The notes under the pieces were generated by a model that was given only the letters and a program-made list of their open reading frames with translations, did not search any database and was not told where the DNA came from. A stretch of DNA of 64,000 nt. Origin: Trichomonas vaginalis G3 (Eukaryota > Parabasalia > Trichomonadida > Trichomonadidae). This document shows, in pieces, positions 12,204 to 21,224 of the stretch. Made by a program: the position numbers and the translations under genes. Every line of letters begins with the position of its first letter. Position 1 is the stretch's first letter. The stretch covers positions 25,029,411 to 25,093,410 of the forward strand of contig NC_067203.1 of the NCBI RefSeq assembly GCF_026262505.1, read 5' to 3'.

Positions 12204-12674
12204 ATGAAACACATGCAAGATTGCAAGTTCTTTTCATACAATGCTCTCGCTACTGCCATCAAGAATGAGTTCAATAATGCAAACGTTAATGTTATCTTTA
12301 ACAAGAAGTTTGTGAAAGAATCTAAGTTTGGTCAGTATGTCAGACCATTAGCTATCGTCATTGACCGCAAACGTTATACTTCACAAGAGTTAGCAGTAGT
12401 TTTGAAACAAAAGAGTTTCTTCGTGAATGTCAAAGATACACACTATACTGTCATAAAGAACTCCAACATTGACTTCTTCAGTATTGCTATGAATCTTTCC
12501 GAACAGAAAGAATATAAGAAGGGTGAAACATCTGTGAAATATTATCCTTCATCTCTGAAGACAATAACGAACAAAGATGTTATACAAAAGTTCTTACCAA
12601 AGGTTGAAGAAGCTTCTATTGACATTGACGAAGGAAGTGAAATGGTTGAAGAAATTGACCCTGAAGCTATTTAA
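12204..12674 (+). CDS. Maverick protein of unknown function, 156 aa
   Basis: This intact ORF diverges from the polymerase gene. The 91-base spacer is almost pure A/T and ends in a T-rich leader directly at the ATG (TTTTTATTTTAATG). The protein is mixed alpha/beta with a central YTSQELAVVLKQKSFFVNV segment and an acidic tail (EEASIDIDEGSEMVEEIDP). No catalytic motif, signal peptide or membrane segment is visible. A decayed duplicate lies at 1895-2364. The stop is followed at once by a palindromic intergenic repeat. Confidence 0.7.
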   Translation: MKHMQDCKFFSYNALATAIKNEFNNANVNVIFNKKFVKESKFGQYVRPLAIVIDRKRYTSQELAVVLKQKSFFVNVKDTHYTVIKNSNIDFFSIAMNLSEQKEYKKGETSVKYYPSSLKTITNKDVIQKFLPKVEEASIDIDEGSEMVEEIDPEAI

Positions 12675-12777
12675 CCAAAAATATATTTTTGGTGAAGAGG
12701 TGAGATTCACCTGTTTTTTCACCTCATTCTCTCTTCGTTAATGTTGTCGTGACTTCTTCGTTAATGTTGTCGTGACT
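12675..12777. repeat. Palindromic GGTGAAGAGGTGAG repeat and short direct repeats between convergent genes
   Basis: After the stop codon lies GGTGAAGAGGTGAGATTCAC with matching CACC-rich arms to about 12725. Two copies of a unit of about 21 bases containing CTTCGTTAATGTTGTCGTGA follow at 12733-12775. The converging KilA-N gene ends at 12778. The location suggests a transcription terminator for both genes. Related palindromes flank other genes of this element. Confidence 0.65.
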
Positions 12778-13598
12778 TCATTCTTCCTCTTGAAGTTATC
12801 GAAATATTCTGTTATTTTTTCCTTCAGTAATGTAAGTCTTCTTTGAAGGTAAGTATTGTGCAACCTTTGATGTCATAGTGTGTTTGAGGAAGAGTATTTT
12901 TGACAATTTCTTTTATTTGCTCATTCGGTGTCATTGAAATCGGTAAGTTTTCACGATAGAACCAGTTTCTGTCAGATTTATATATTTAGCAAGGTCGTAA
13001 AAGCTTTTGTTGTTTCTTCTGACTAAATGCAACATAACCATATCTTTATCTTCTTCATTCTCCAACTCTTCAGTATATCATATACTTATAACTCTTTTCC
13101 TTTCCTTTTGGTACTGAACGTGGTATTCTTTTCTGTATGCTTTTGTCTTTGGATTCAATGACTTCATCTTTTGCTTGAAGTTTCTTTTCCATCTCTCCAC
13201 GTTCTGCTTTATATAGTTCATCTAACATCATGAAAATATAACAAGCATAACGAGGTGAAGCCCACATTGCTACAGCATTTACTAAAAGTCTATGAACATA
13301 ATAACCTTTCAAACCAGGTGCCAAATTCTTGCGATTTTCGTACGGAATCTCTTCCCTCGGTTTTCCGAGGGAAGCAATCATATGAGGAAATTCTTCTAAA
13401 AGTTCTTTTGCCTGTTGGTTTTCAAACCAATGATATGCTTGCTTTGTAGAACGAAGAGCGTTCATTATACTTTGCATTTGATACATATCATCTTTGACTG
13501 AACGAATGAGTCTCAATTGTTTTATATTGTATGTATTCGTATTCTTCATTTATGGCTTCATGAACGATAGCAGTTGTTGTGTTCTCTAATGTTGACAT
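12778..13598 (-). pseudogene. KilA-N domain protein of the Maverick, frameshifted
   Basis: KilA-N is a DNA-binding domain of phages, large DNA viruses and trichomonad mobile elements. The core is clear: GLKGYYVHRLLVNAVAMWASPRYACYIFMMLDEL (positions about 13350-13215, shown here only as its key segments YYVHRLLVNA and MWASPRY). The likely start is at 13598; an indel near 13520 separates it from the main frame, where an internal ATG lies at 13549. A second indel near 13080 separates the C-terminal part, which is lysine-rich and probably helical. It is head to head with the gene at 13705. The best guess is a regulator or DNA-binding protein of the element. Confidence 0.75.
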
Positions 13599-13704
13599 TA
13601 CTGTTCTTACATACAGGATAAAAAAATAAATAAAATAAAAACTAACTTTATTTTTTTGAGATAAACACTATTTCTTCACAACATTAAATTTTATCCTGTA
13701 TGAA
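13599..13704. promoter_or_regulatory. Symmetric bidirectional promoter region
   Basis: TTTTATCCTGTATG occurs on the plus strand right at the start of the gene at 13705, and on the minus strand (seen as CATACAGGATAAAA) next to the start of the KilA-N gene at 13598. The two copies form an inverted repeat around an A/T core. The arrangement is repeated at 3297-3404. Position and symmetry argue for a shared promoter element read in both directions. It is not the host-type initiator. Confidence 0.5.
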
Positions 13705-14080
13705 ATGACTTTAAAAAGATTATTGACTGACTTCGAATACTATCTCATTGACGCACTGACAGACCCTCAAAAACTGTGTTGAAAGTTCTTTAAGCTTTAA
13801 GATTGAAGGTACGACGCATTTTGTCTTCACTTACGTATTGAAAGAATATGACCGTTATCATAACGAAGTGAATCAAACACTAATAAAATTTGTAGATAAA
13901 AAATTGGTTAACAATGAATATTTTAAACGTGAAGACCCAAACACTGCTGGAGATGATGAAGAATACAGACAAGTTATTGAAAAAAATAACGCAAGATTAG
14001 ATGCAATAGAAAAGAAGTTTAATGAATGTCTTACAAACACGTATGAATATCTTATGCAGTGGGAAGCCAGATGGAAATAA
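13705..14080 (+). pseudogene. Small helical Maverick protein, about 125 aa, one frameshift
   Basis: The N-terminal 25 codons from the ATG at 13705 (MTLKRLLTDFEYYLIDALTD) are separated from the remaining frame by a one-base difference in an A-rich run near 13770. The duplicate at 3405 keeps the frame across this point. The body is charged and helical, ending in LMQWEARWK. The family is unknown. It shares its promoter region with the KilA-N gene. Confidence 0.6.
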
Positions 14081-14121
14081 ATTTACGTCAAATATGCAAT
14101 TTATAAAATCTTATGTCGACA

Positions 14122-14196
14122 GGCTACGTAGCACAGTGGTCTAAGGTGGTGTTATGGAGGGGTCAAGGTCTGTGGTTCGAACCGCGACAGCGCCGT
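14122..14196 (+). other. tRNA-like sequence with A box and B box, copy 2
   Basis: TAGCACAGTGGTCTAAGG is a good A box and GGTTCGAACC a good B box, with tRNA-like spacing and T-rich sequence downstream. The acceptor arms (GGCTACG against the 3' end CGCCGTA) do not pair well and the anticodon arm is not clear. It may be a decayed tRNA captured by the element, or an RNA polymerase III transcript of another kind. It lies directly after the small gene at 13705-14080. Confidence 0.45.
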
Positions 14197-14721
14197 ATTT
14201 TCTTATTTTCTTTATTTGTCTTGTTTGTCGTGAATAAAAAGTGTCATAAAAGTGCTCTATCTTCCACGGGAATAAATAAAAAATTTACTTTATTTCTTCT
14301 TTATTTCTTTGTTCCCGTGGAAGAAGGGTTTTGCTGTTTTTTCTCAGCCGAAATCAATGATTTTTTCATTTTTGGAATCCTTAGCGAATGAGGAATCTTT
14401 TCTCTCGTGGAAGCTTTGACCTAAAATATAATTTAGGTGAAGAGGTGAGATGTCACCTGTTTTCTCACCTCTTTTTTCACCCTCGTGACTTTGTCATAAC
14501 TTCTTCGTAAATGCTTTGTCATAACTTCTTCGTAAATGCTTTGTCATAACTTCTTCGTAAATGAGTGTAAATGACCAAAAATATATTATAGGTGAAGAGG
14601 TGAGATGTCACCTCTTTTTTCACCTAATTTCTCACCCTCATGAATTTTCATGAATTTCCTTAAGATAGAAAAATAACGTTAGTTTTATTTTTATTTATTT
14701 TTTTATTTTGTATGTAAAGAT
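14197..14721. repeat. Intergenic block with palindromes and three 25-bp direct repeats
   Basis: No gene is seen. It holds a 12-base inverted repeat CTTCCACGGGAA/TTCCCGTGGAAG (about 14260-14325), palindromes built on AGGTGAAGAGGTGAG (14430-14480 and 14590-14635), and three perfect head-to-tail 25-base units at 14489-14513, 14514-14538 and 14539-14563. The end is a T-rich leader running into the ATG at 14722. The 25-base units followed by a TGACCAAAAATAT stretch resemble, in reverse, sequence at 31389-31440 in the second element. Possible roles are terminator, promoter or replication origin. Confidence 0.6.
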
Positions 14722-15687
14722 ATGATTTCAACAATCGGCACAACAACAATTCAAGCCGCGAACGGCGGGACTCTGTCCACAACAACTTCACCAAACTCGT
14801 TAGTCATGAATCCAACATCTATGTTAGTAGAGATGAAAAGCTTCATTCCTTCTTCATATACTTTCGAAACAAAAATCCAGAAGATAAAGCAAGAACTTTT
14901 AACAAGTAATTTAGACTGTAGTGCGAAAGATGAAACAAATGAACAGTATCTTTATGAAATGCAGGACATTATTGACCATTTACCTAAACTACCTGAAATT
15001 CAGCATCAAAAACTAACTATTCCTGAATTCGATGAAATAGAAGTGAAACCAACTGACTCAGTAGAAATAAAGAAGTTCATTCGAAAGGTAAACTATGAGT
15101 TTCTAGGATTTCATTGCAACCATAAGGTTATGGACAAAGATTGCGACATGGTATATAAGAATGTTTCTGACATATATAAATCCGGGGAGTTTAAGACCTA
15201 CGATAACTTTGTTTCGTTAGTTGCTGAATGTGTATGGCAGATAAGAGATAAAGATAGAAGAGGTAAAATATGGAACGAACAGATAAGACCAACTGCTTTT
15301 GAGTTAAAGAAAACCATTGACGCCTTAGTTGTTTTAGCAGGTAAGGTTTCAGAATATAACGCAAAAATGAATCCGCAATGTTCTAAATGTAAAGCAGCAA
15401 TTAGGAAATATAACTACTCCGTCAAAGAGATAGAAAGAATGCGAAACGACTATGCAGACTTAAAGAAAGAAGCAGAAAAGCCAGCAGAAAATAAAATGGA
15501 CATGTTAGCATTTCTGAACAAAAACTATCCAACTGCTGACGATTTCCTTCTATCTGACGTCAAGAAGAAATATAAAGAAACTTTCGGCATTGTTAAAACT
15601 TTTGACATACTGACAGAAGAAATAGAAGCTACGAAATTGTTTAGGATTTCAAATATACATCGTACAATTCATGTAAAACGCTTGTGA
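14722..15687 (+). CDS. Maverick protein of unknown function, 321 aa
   Basis: This intact ORF follows a T-rich leader. The first 40 residues are Ser/Thr/Asn-rich and likely disordered. The rest is alpha-helical and charged, with one Cys-x-x-Cys pair (PQCSKCKAAIRKYNYSV) at about residues 225-240. No known catalytic motif, signal peptide or membrane segment is visible. A frameshifted duplicate lies at 4418-5374. Palindromic repeats lie on both sides. The family is not recognised; a structural or DNA-associated role is only a guess. Confidence 0.75.
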   Translation: MISTIGTTTIQAANGGTLSTTTSPNSLVMNPTSMLVEMKSFIPSSYTFETKIQKIKQELLTSNLDCSAKDETNEQYLYEMQDIIDHLPKLPEIQHQKLTIPEFDEIEVKPTDSVEIKKFIRKVNYEFLGFHCNHKVMDKDCDMVYKNVSDIYKSGEFKTYDNFVSLVAECVWQIRDKDRRGKIWNEQIRPTAFELKKTIDALVVLAGKVSEYNAKMNPQCSKCKAAIRKYNYSVKEIERMRNDYADLKKEAEKPAENKMDMLAFLNKNYPTADDFLLSDVKKKYKETFGIVKTFDILTEEIEATKLFRISNIHRTIHVKRL

Positions 15688-16020
15688 AAAACTGGGGTGA
15701 GAAAACAGGTGAGAAAACGGGTGACATCTCACCTCTTCACCTAAACATTATTTTACTGAATTTAGCAACAAAATTCTGAGTAAAATAATTTTTAGGGCTT
15801 GTGTCAAACCGTTGAGTTTTCACAAAATTTAAAAAATAACGTTTACCATGTGAAACGTTTATAAAATAACTAGGGTGAGAAAACAGGTGAAAAAACAGGT
15901 GAGATTTCACCTCTTCACCTAAACATTATTTTGGTGTAAATTTATGACAAAAATAAATGGTACCATTAATAATACATGACTGTTCTCATTCATGTCTGAT
16001 TTACATCCAACGAAAAAAGT
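15688..16020. repeat. Two palindromic GTGAGAAAACAGGTGA-type repeats between convergent genes
   Basis: At 15694-15745 and 15870-15930, direct runs of GTGAGAAAACAGGTGA pass into a stem ending CACCTCTTCACCTAAACATTATTTT. The phrase TAAACATTATTTT recurs at 25550, 31375 and 31565. The block separates the 321-aa gene from the converging integrase gene. A terminator role is likely from its position. Confidence 0.6.
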
Positions 16021-17107
16021 TTAGAAGAATTTTCTTATTCTTTCTGGCATGTTTTTATCTTTCCAGTACTCCCGCTCTAATGGTCCCAGATGAGTTGGTT
16101 TAGATTCTCTCAAGTTCTTAGATGGTATAACATCTTCAACGCCTCCTTCATATCTTACTTTATAAGTGTCATCGTTTGTGTTATAGTCAAGTATTTCAAT
16201 AACCACTCCTCGCTTTGCTTCGTCAATGGTTTCAGCAAGTTTGCCATTACTACTTTTCGACTAATTTATGTCGAGGGTAAAATGCTATGGAGTCGTCAGC
16301 AGCTTTTATAAGATATCCATTACCTTGCGTAGAGTCTACGATATAATAATTTCGACTTAACCTTAAAACGTTTCTTTGTCAATGGTTTGTCGTCAAGAAC
16401 TACACGAACTTTTGTACCAGGAATGAGAGTAAATTGTGTTGAATTTCTGATATTTTGTGTTTGGCTTCGTTTCTTTTGTATATACTTTTCTTCTTGTTGT
16501 TGTGTCATTGAATTTGGTGTATGTCCTGTTGTAGAATGTGTTGAGGAATTATATACTTCGAGAAAATGTTTCATTGTTTCTTCGGTAAAGTCTCGCTCTT
16601 GATTTAAATCTCTGAGCGTTCTTATGAAGCGGTTAATGATACGAGTATGTTATGGTTATGGTCTTCAGTAGTGTAGTGAGTTATGTTATGCTAATGAGAA
16701 ATTCTGTGATTTTCATTGCTGAGGTATGCACTGTCTTGGTCTGATGTTAAAATACTTGGGTTATTTCTGCTACAAACTTTTGTAAAACTCTTAACACTTC
16801 ACGAGTTCCTTTATTTTTCATTGGATATGCATATGCTTTACGAGTGTTAACATTTATGAAGATGAGGAATGGTTTATGTCCTCCTTTTCTGCTTTGAATG
16901 AGAGTGTCAAATTGGTATGCGTCAGGAGTGTTGGAGTAAATTGGTAAAAAGTAGTCGTAAGGGTTTATTTTTGTTTGATGTACAACATTTTTGTCAAAGA
17001 ACCCTTTTCACTTCAGCTCTGTTAGTAAATCCCCAACTCTTTGCAGCTTCATTGAATTTCTTAAATGACCTCCATGGATGTTGTTCGAATACTTCTTTCA
17101 AGCTCAT
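16021..17107 (-). pseudogene. int: Polinton-type DDE integrase, frameshifted
   Basis: This protein of about 360 aa inserts the element into DNA. The start is at 17107 (MSLKEVFEQHPW). The core shows the first aspartate in AYQFDTLIQS, the strand-turn region FINVNTRKAYAYP, the second aspartate in TSDQDSAYLSNE, and the third-motif helix LGIINRFIRTLRD. A basic SH3/chromo-like C-terminus follows (TLIPGTKVRVVLDD, then GGVEDVIPSKNLRES). Frame breaks lie near 17000, 16755, 16710, 16645 and 16300. At the third catalytic site, where related enzymes carry an acidic residue, Asn is read in both copies. It lies between the 321-aa gene and the fibre gene. Confidence 0.85.
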
Positions 17108-18840
17108 TTATGTAAAAATAAAGATTTTATTCTAGGCTCAAGTGCGTTCATTGAACGCGGTACCATGCAAATACAGTCACAAATGGTGGCATGTAATCTG
17201 CACCCGAGCCTGTTGGATTTGTTGTGAAAGTATGGGCATGATTTCCTGCGGTTCCACAGAAAATACCTGCGCTTGAATCTACTGGGTCACTTGAAATATC
17301 ATATCTATGCATTCCCTGTCTATCCGAACCTGCTGCAAGATTTGTATAACCTCTTTTTTGTTATTGAATGTGAATGACTACCTGTTGTGTTTGTAGTTCC
17401 TGTATGAGTGTGCGGTGGAAGGTTTGCTTCAGTAATTTTCTTCGAACCTCCTGTTTGCTTTGAAGAGTTAGCACAGTATAAGAATTTGTCTACAATCTCT
17501 GCCATGTACCAAAACCTAAAACTGTTGCGATTTGTTGAGTTCATTGACGTATAAATAGAGCCTATAGGATATAATGTTGAAGTATTTCTGTCTTTAATGT
17601 TTGAAGCTCTGTTTTGTCTGCTTTCTTGTCATATAAATCTTGAGCAGTGAATTTAATATTATGTTCATCCTTCATGACATAAACATCTTTACATCTAATG
17701 TTTTTCATCGTCGTTATGTCGTCCATCCGATGTTAAACCTTGTGGAAAGTTAGGAGGTTTACAATATAATGCATCCCCACCAGTTTCTTCAACCGTTCCT
17801 TCAATACTTTCTATAGCAACAGTTGTGAAGGATTTATGTGTATGGTTCTTGTCTGCTTTCTTATCTAACATTGCTGGTAGTTCATGTGCTTCAAAGTTTT
17901 CTGACACTGACCTTCGATATTCATACATTTGTTATTAAGGAGTTTAGTGTATCTTTTACGCTTGTACTTGGATTCTCTAAAGGTGCACTTGAACCAAGGT
18001 TAGTTCAATATTATGTCGTCTGCTCTAACAGTTGAGAAGGATTTATGTGTATGGTTCTTGTCTGCTTTACTGTCTAAAGAAGTTTGAAGTTCATTTATAT
18101 CGGAGATGTTGTGTTTATGAGATTTCAAAACTTTGTTCGTTGCGTCAAGTTCAACTTTGTCAGCTTTACTTTTAATAGCATCTTCAAACGTTATTTTTGC
18201 CTTAACTCTTAACATAAATCTTGGTTCAACTAATACACCGTTAACATTGAAAGTAGAGGCATAAATTTCACCGGTATAACCAAATGCTTCTGGTGCTTTA
18301 GCTACATCATACTGTACAGTACAGCTTATGTCATAACCTTTAGCACGAATGTATTTATATCTTCTTTCATTAACATTTTTTGTCTTCGCTTCATCACTTC
18401 GTGTTAAATATCCATGGTAGTCCGTTATAATCTGTTCGTCTGAAGTTATATAATGAACGTGGTTTTTATCTGCTTTTCGGCTAATTTCTCATAACATCAT
18501 TCACTTCTAATTCAACTCTTCCGCCAGAACTCTTATTATCATTAATCTTTTTCATTAATTCGGTAATTACGTCATAAAGACTATATTCTGTTTTCGGTTT
18601 TGTAAATAATGAGTCAAAATTTCTTTTCATCATTACATCGCTGACATTAATGATATCACCAATTCCTTTTTCATTTATTCTCTTCATTAATTCTGCAATA
18701 ATGACGAATATATAATCTGTTAATTTATTCTCTTCATCGAGGGTTATAGAATGTTTTGAAATTGAATCATTAACTCCTCTAAATAAATCAATAACTTCAG
18801 GATACACGTTTTTAATGTCTTGAATAACCCGACCAGTATC

Positions 18841-18876
18841 CTCGCCACTATGTGGCTCTGAGCCCGTTGGGCTCTG
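18841..18876 (-). repeat. GC-rich double-hairpin module inside the fibre gene
   Basis: On the minus strand AGAGCCC-AAC-GGGCTC is followed by GCCAC-ATA-GTGGC and then GAGGAT. It is read in frame as SPTGSEPHSGED, recalling the PQSGED of the module at 24125. Both stems have three-base loops. It sits between the helical part and the preceding acidic segment, probably as an insertion. Confidence 0.65.
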
Positions 18877-19544
18877 TTGTTCATGTTCTTCGTTCCCGTC
18901 GTTACGTGGTTTTATATCTCTAACCATCATCAACGCAGCCATAACCGGAGGGTTTGTTGCTACCTGTTCGAAAATCCGTCCGTTATGTATGGTATATCTA
19001 AATAATTTCTTTGTGTTTGTTAAAACATTTGAAACAAGTCTTTTAAAACCATCTACAAAATTTCCTGTTTCACCTAATGTTCTTGCAGCATTTACAAGCT
19101 CACCCATTCCCGCTTTTGACCCCAAAAACGTCCATATTGCATTTATTTCACTCTGTATAGTTGTCCATCAGCGAAACTAACACCCGCATTCGCTAAGCTG
19201 AAAATGAAATTCAGTGGATCGAACTTAATTCCACCTTCTTTTTCAATTTCAACGAACTCACTAACATGAGATTTTAAGTATTCTTTCGTTAAAATTGTTT
19301 TCCCCGATGTTATGTCATTAACGAAACTATCACCGTCAAAAGTTAACGAATTCAATTTCGTCGTTGATGCTTTTATTTCATACACCGCTTTATCGATAGT
19401 TTTTGGCTCACCTTCTTTAGAAGCATATGAAACATTAATGAATGAATTATATGTATTCATGAATGAATTAAAATCAATGATTTTCATTAATGACGCCTTT
19501 AATGATTCATTTACTGTTGAATCCCTTAAAACAATACTGAACTG

Positions 19545-19610
19545 TCATGGGCTTCGCCCTGGTCGCTTCGGTCTGAAAGACCTTCAGGACTCAAAGAGTC
19601 CGTTTGCGAC
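19545..19610 (-). repeat. Complex GC-rich hairpin module inserted in a fibre repeat
   Basis: Read on the minus strand, an outer stem GTCGC/GCGAC encloses two hairpins (GGACTC-TTT-GAGTCC and GGTCT-TTC-AGACC) and is followed by GGGC-GAA-GCCCATGAC. It is therefore a small branched structure plus the usual terminal stem. It is in frame and adds about 20 residues directly after VPFIK, exactly where sister repeats of the protein continue with DGE. This makes it a clear insertion into pre-existing coding sequence. Confidence 0.75.
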
Positions 19611-20202
19611 TTTATGAAAGGTACACTGCAAACCGTCGAGTTTGGATCAAATGCTGTAGTTGGTGCAGGAATATTAATGATATAAGTCATTAAATCATTA
19701 AGTGACGTAAATAATGTTGTCTTTTGATTTAATTTCTTTAGCATCTGTTATATATGGTAATTTTATTTCTGTAGTTTCTGAATTAAAGATATTCGCTAAA
19801 ATGTTTTGTAAACTGTTTTGAACAGCTGTGTAAACCGTTGAATTCGGAACTCTTACGATTTCACCATCCTTAATAAAAGGCATTGTACATGACGTAGTGC
19901 TTGGGTCAAATCTTTCGGGATTATAATTCAACATATATTCTAACGCTTCATATACAACCTATAAACAGTTGTGTCGTTCTTCATGACAACTTCACCATTT
20001 ACAATGAATGGCATAGTACATGGAGTTAAAATAGGGTCAAACTTTTCATAGTCCTTCCATGTTATGTATTTCTCGGTATTTCCATCACTGATAACAATAT
20101 ATTTGTCAGTAAGTGTGAGAGAGTATTGACCAAAATATAAACGTTTAGCTCTGTCAGCTTCATACGCATATGCAGCAATACTCATATTTTAATGAGAATA
20201 AA

Positions 20203-20980
20203 ATGTTGTTCTATTTGCAAAGTACAGACCCAAACGAATACGGGACAGTAAAGCTACAAACAAACTTAGGTCTTCAGAATGAAGCGCTTGCTTTCAGAGT
20301 TGTTGACTTCAATACTATCGCTTCATTCGTTATAACAGATGAAACAGATTTCATGGAGCTTGAAATAGATGGAAAGAAGCACGAAATAAGATTTCACAAT
20401 AATGTAGAATATAAGATGGAAACATTAGCTGGAGTGTTAAATGCGCTCATAAATACTACAATAAACAAGGAGAACGAAGAAAAACTTAATGAATGTTAAA
20501 CTTATTGCAGGAGTTTTGAAGTTCAGTTATGCGAAGGAGTTTAAGATAACACGAATGAGTCATAGAGTTCAATTGCTTCTGGGAGCATACCATATGACAT
20601 GTCCTTTGAAAAGTGTTGACAAAACGATTGAGATGAAATCTGTTCCATACGTATGTTATGGTAATTGTTTATACGTTGAGTCAAAAATAGCTAATGTCAC
20701 AGGTATTTCAGGAGTTAATAGTAAAGGTTCAGTAGAATATAAGTCTTTCTGTTATGCAGTCAATTCAATGTTCATTCCAAACGTTCCTGTCATAGTAACT
20801 CATTTAGGTAAATGGGTTCGCATTAGTCCTCATAATTTGAAAGACATGCAATTCAGACTTGTTGACTTTCAAGGAGAGCCTGTAGAACTGAAGGCACCAG
20901 TGCGAATGACTGTTGAAGTTGACTTTTTAGAAAATATTAAATGCAACAGCTTACAAGAGAACTCAGAGCTAAAAATATAA
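20203..20980 (+). pseudogene. Beta-rich capsid-like protein, one frameshift
   Basis: About 258 codons from the ATG at 20203 (MLFYLQSTDPNEYG), with the frame shifting by one base near 20490. It is predicted to be mostly beta strands. The last strand-turn-strand RLVDFQGEPVELKAPVRMTV resembles the C-terminal part of minor capsid-like Polinton proteins, as far as can be judged by eye. It is transcribed divergently from the fibre gene, with only 17 bases between the start codons. A penton or minor capsid role is plausible but not proven. Confidence 0.5.
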
Positions 20981-21207
20981 AGTATGAATGTTATGTATTA
21001 GGTCATGAACTTTGGTTATTGCTGTTTGATGAAACAAATGAGTTAGTTATGTCAGTCAAGAGAACAAAAAAGGCGTCAAAGGCGCCGAGCGCAAAGCGCT
21101 ATATTGTGTTAGTGAAACTGCACCAAGTCAATAAGATTAGGTTTGCATTATGAAGATGAGTTCGATACTGTTGAAGAAGTTTTGGATAGATATTACAAAT
21201 TGCTTTA
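20941..21207 (+). pseudogene. Small ORF overlapping the end of the capsid-like gene
   Basis: It starts with an ATG inside the end of the previous gene (MQQLTRELRAKNIKYECYVL) and continues to 21153. A one-base shift near 21140 would extend it to 21207 with an acidic end (DEFDTVEEVLDRYYKLL). A GC-rich palindrome, GGCGCC followed by GCGC-AAA-GCGC, lies inside at 21081-21100. The function is unknown. Confidence 0.45.
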
Positions 21208-21224
21208 ATTTACTAAAACATATT

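Larger units (their letters stand above)
17148..20185 (-). pseudogene. Long fibre-like protein with phage tail-collar C-terminus, frameshifted
   Basis: About 1010 codons from the ATG at 20185 are all in one direction but broken by about seven indels. The N-terminus holds repeats of the type FDP..T.C.MPFI.DGE.V, each followed by TVY. A helical middle follows, then two trimeric-fibre-like segments with DKKADKNHTHKSF. The C-terminus has NLPPHTHTGTTNTTGSHSHS and ends in FVTVFAWYRVQ, as in phage tail-collar/fibre tips. Such proteins form receptor-binding fibres. Two GC-rich hairpin modules (18841-18876 and 19545-19610) lie inside it, the second breaking one of the N-terminal repeats. A virion fibre or spike is the most likely role. 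Confidence 0.7.

Noticed and set aside
12204-12674. Adenovirus-type cysteine protease of the Maverick
   Set aside because: A protease was expected in this gene set, but the 156-aa protein has no recognisable His/Asp/Cys arrangement, so it is left as unknown.
14122-14196. Functional tRNA gene
   Set aside because: A and B boxes are good, but acceptor and anticodon stems do not pair in either copy, so only a tRNA-like sequence is reported.
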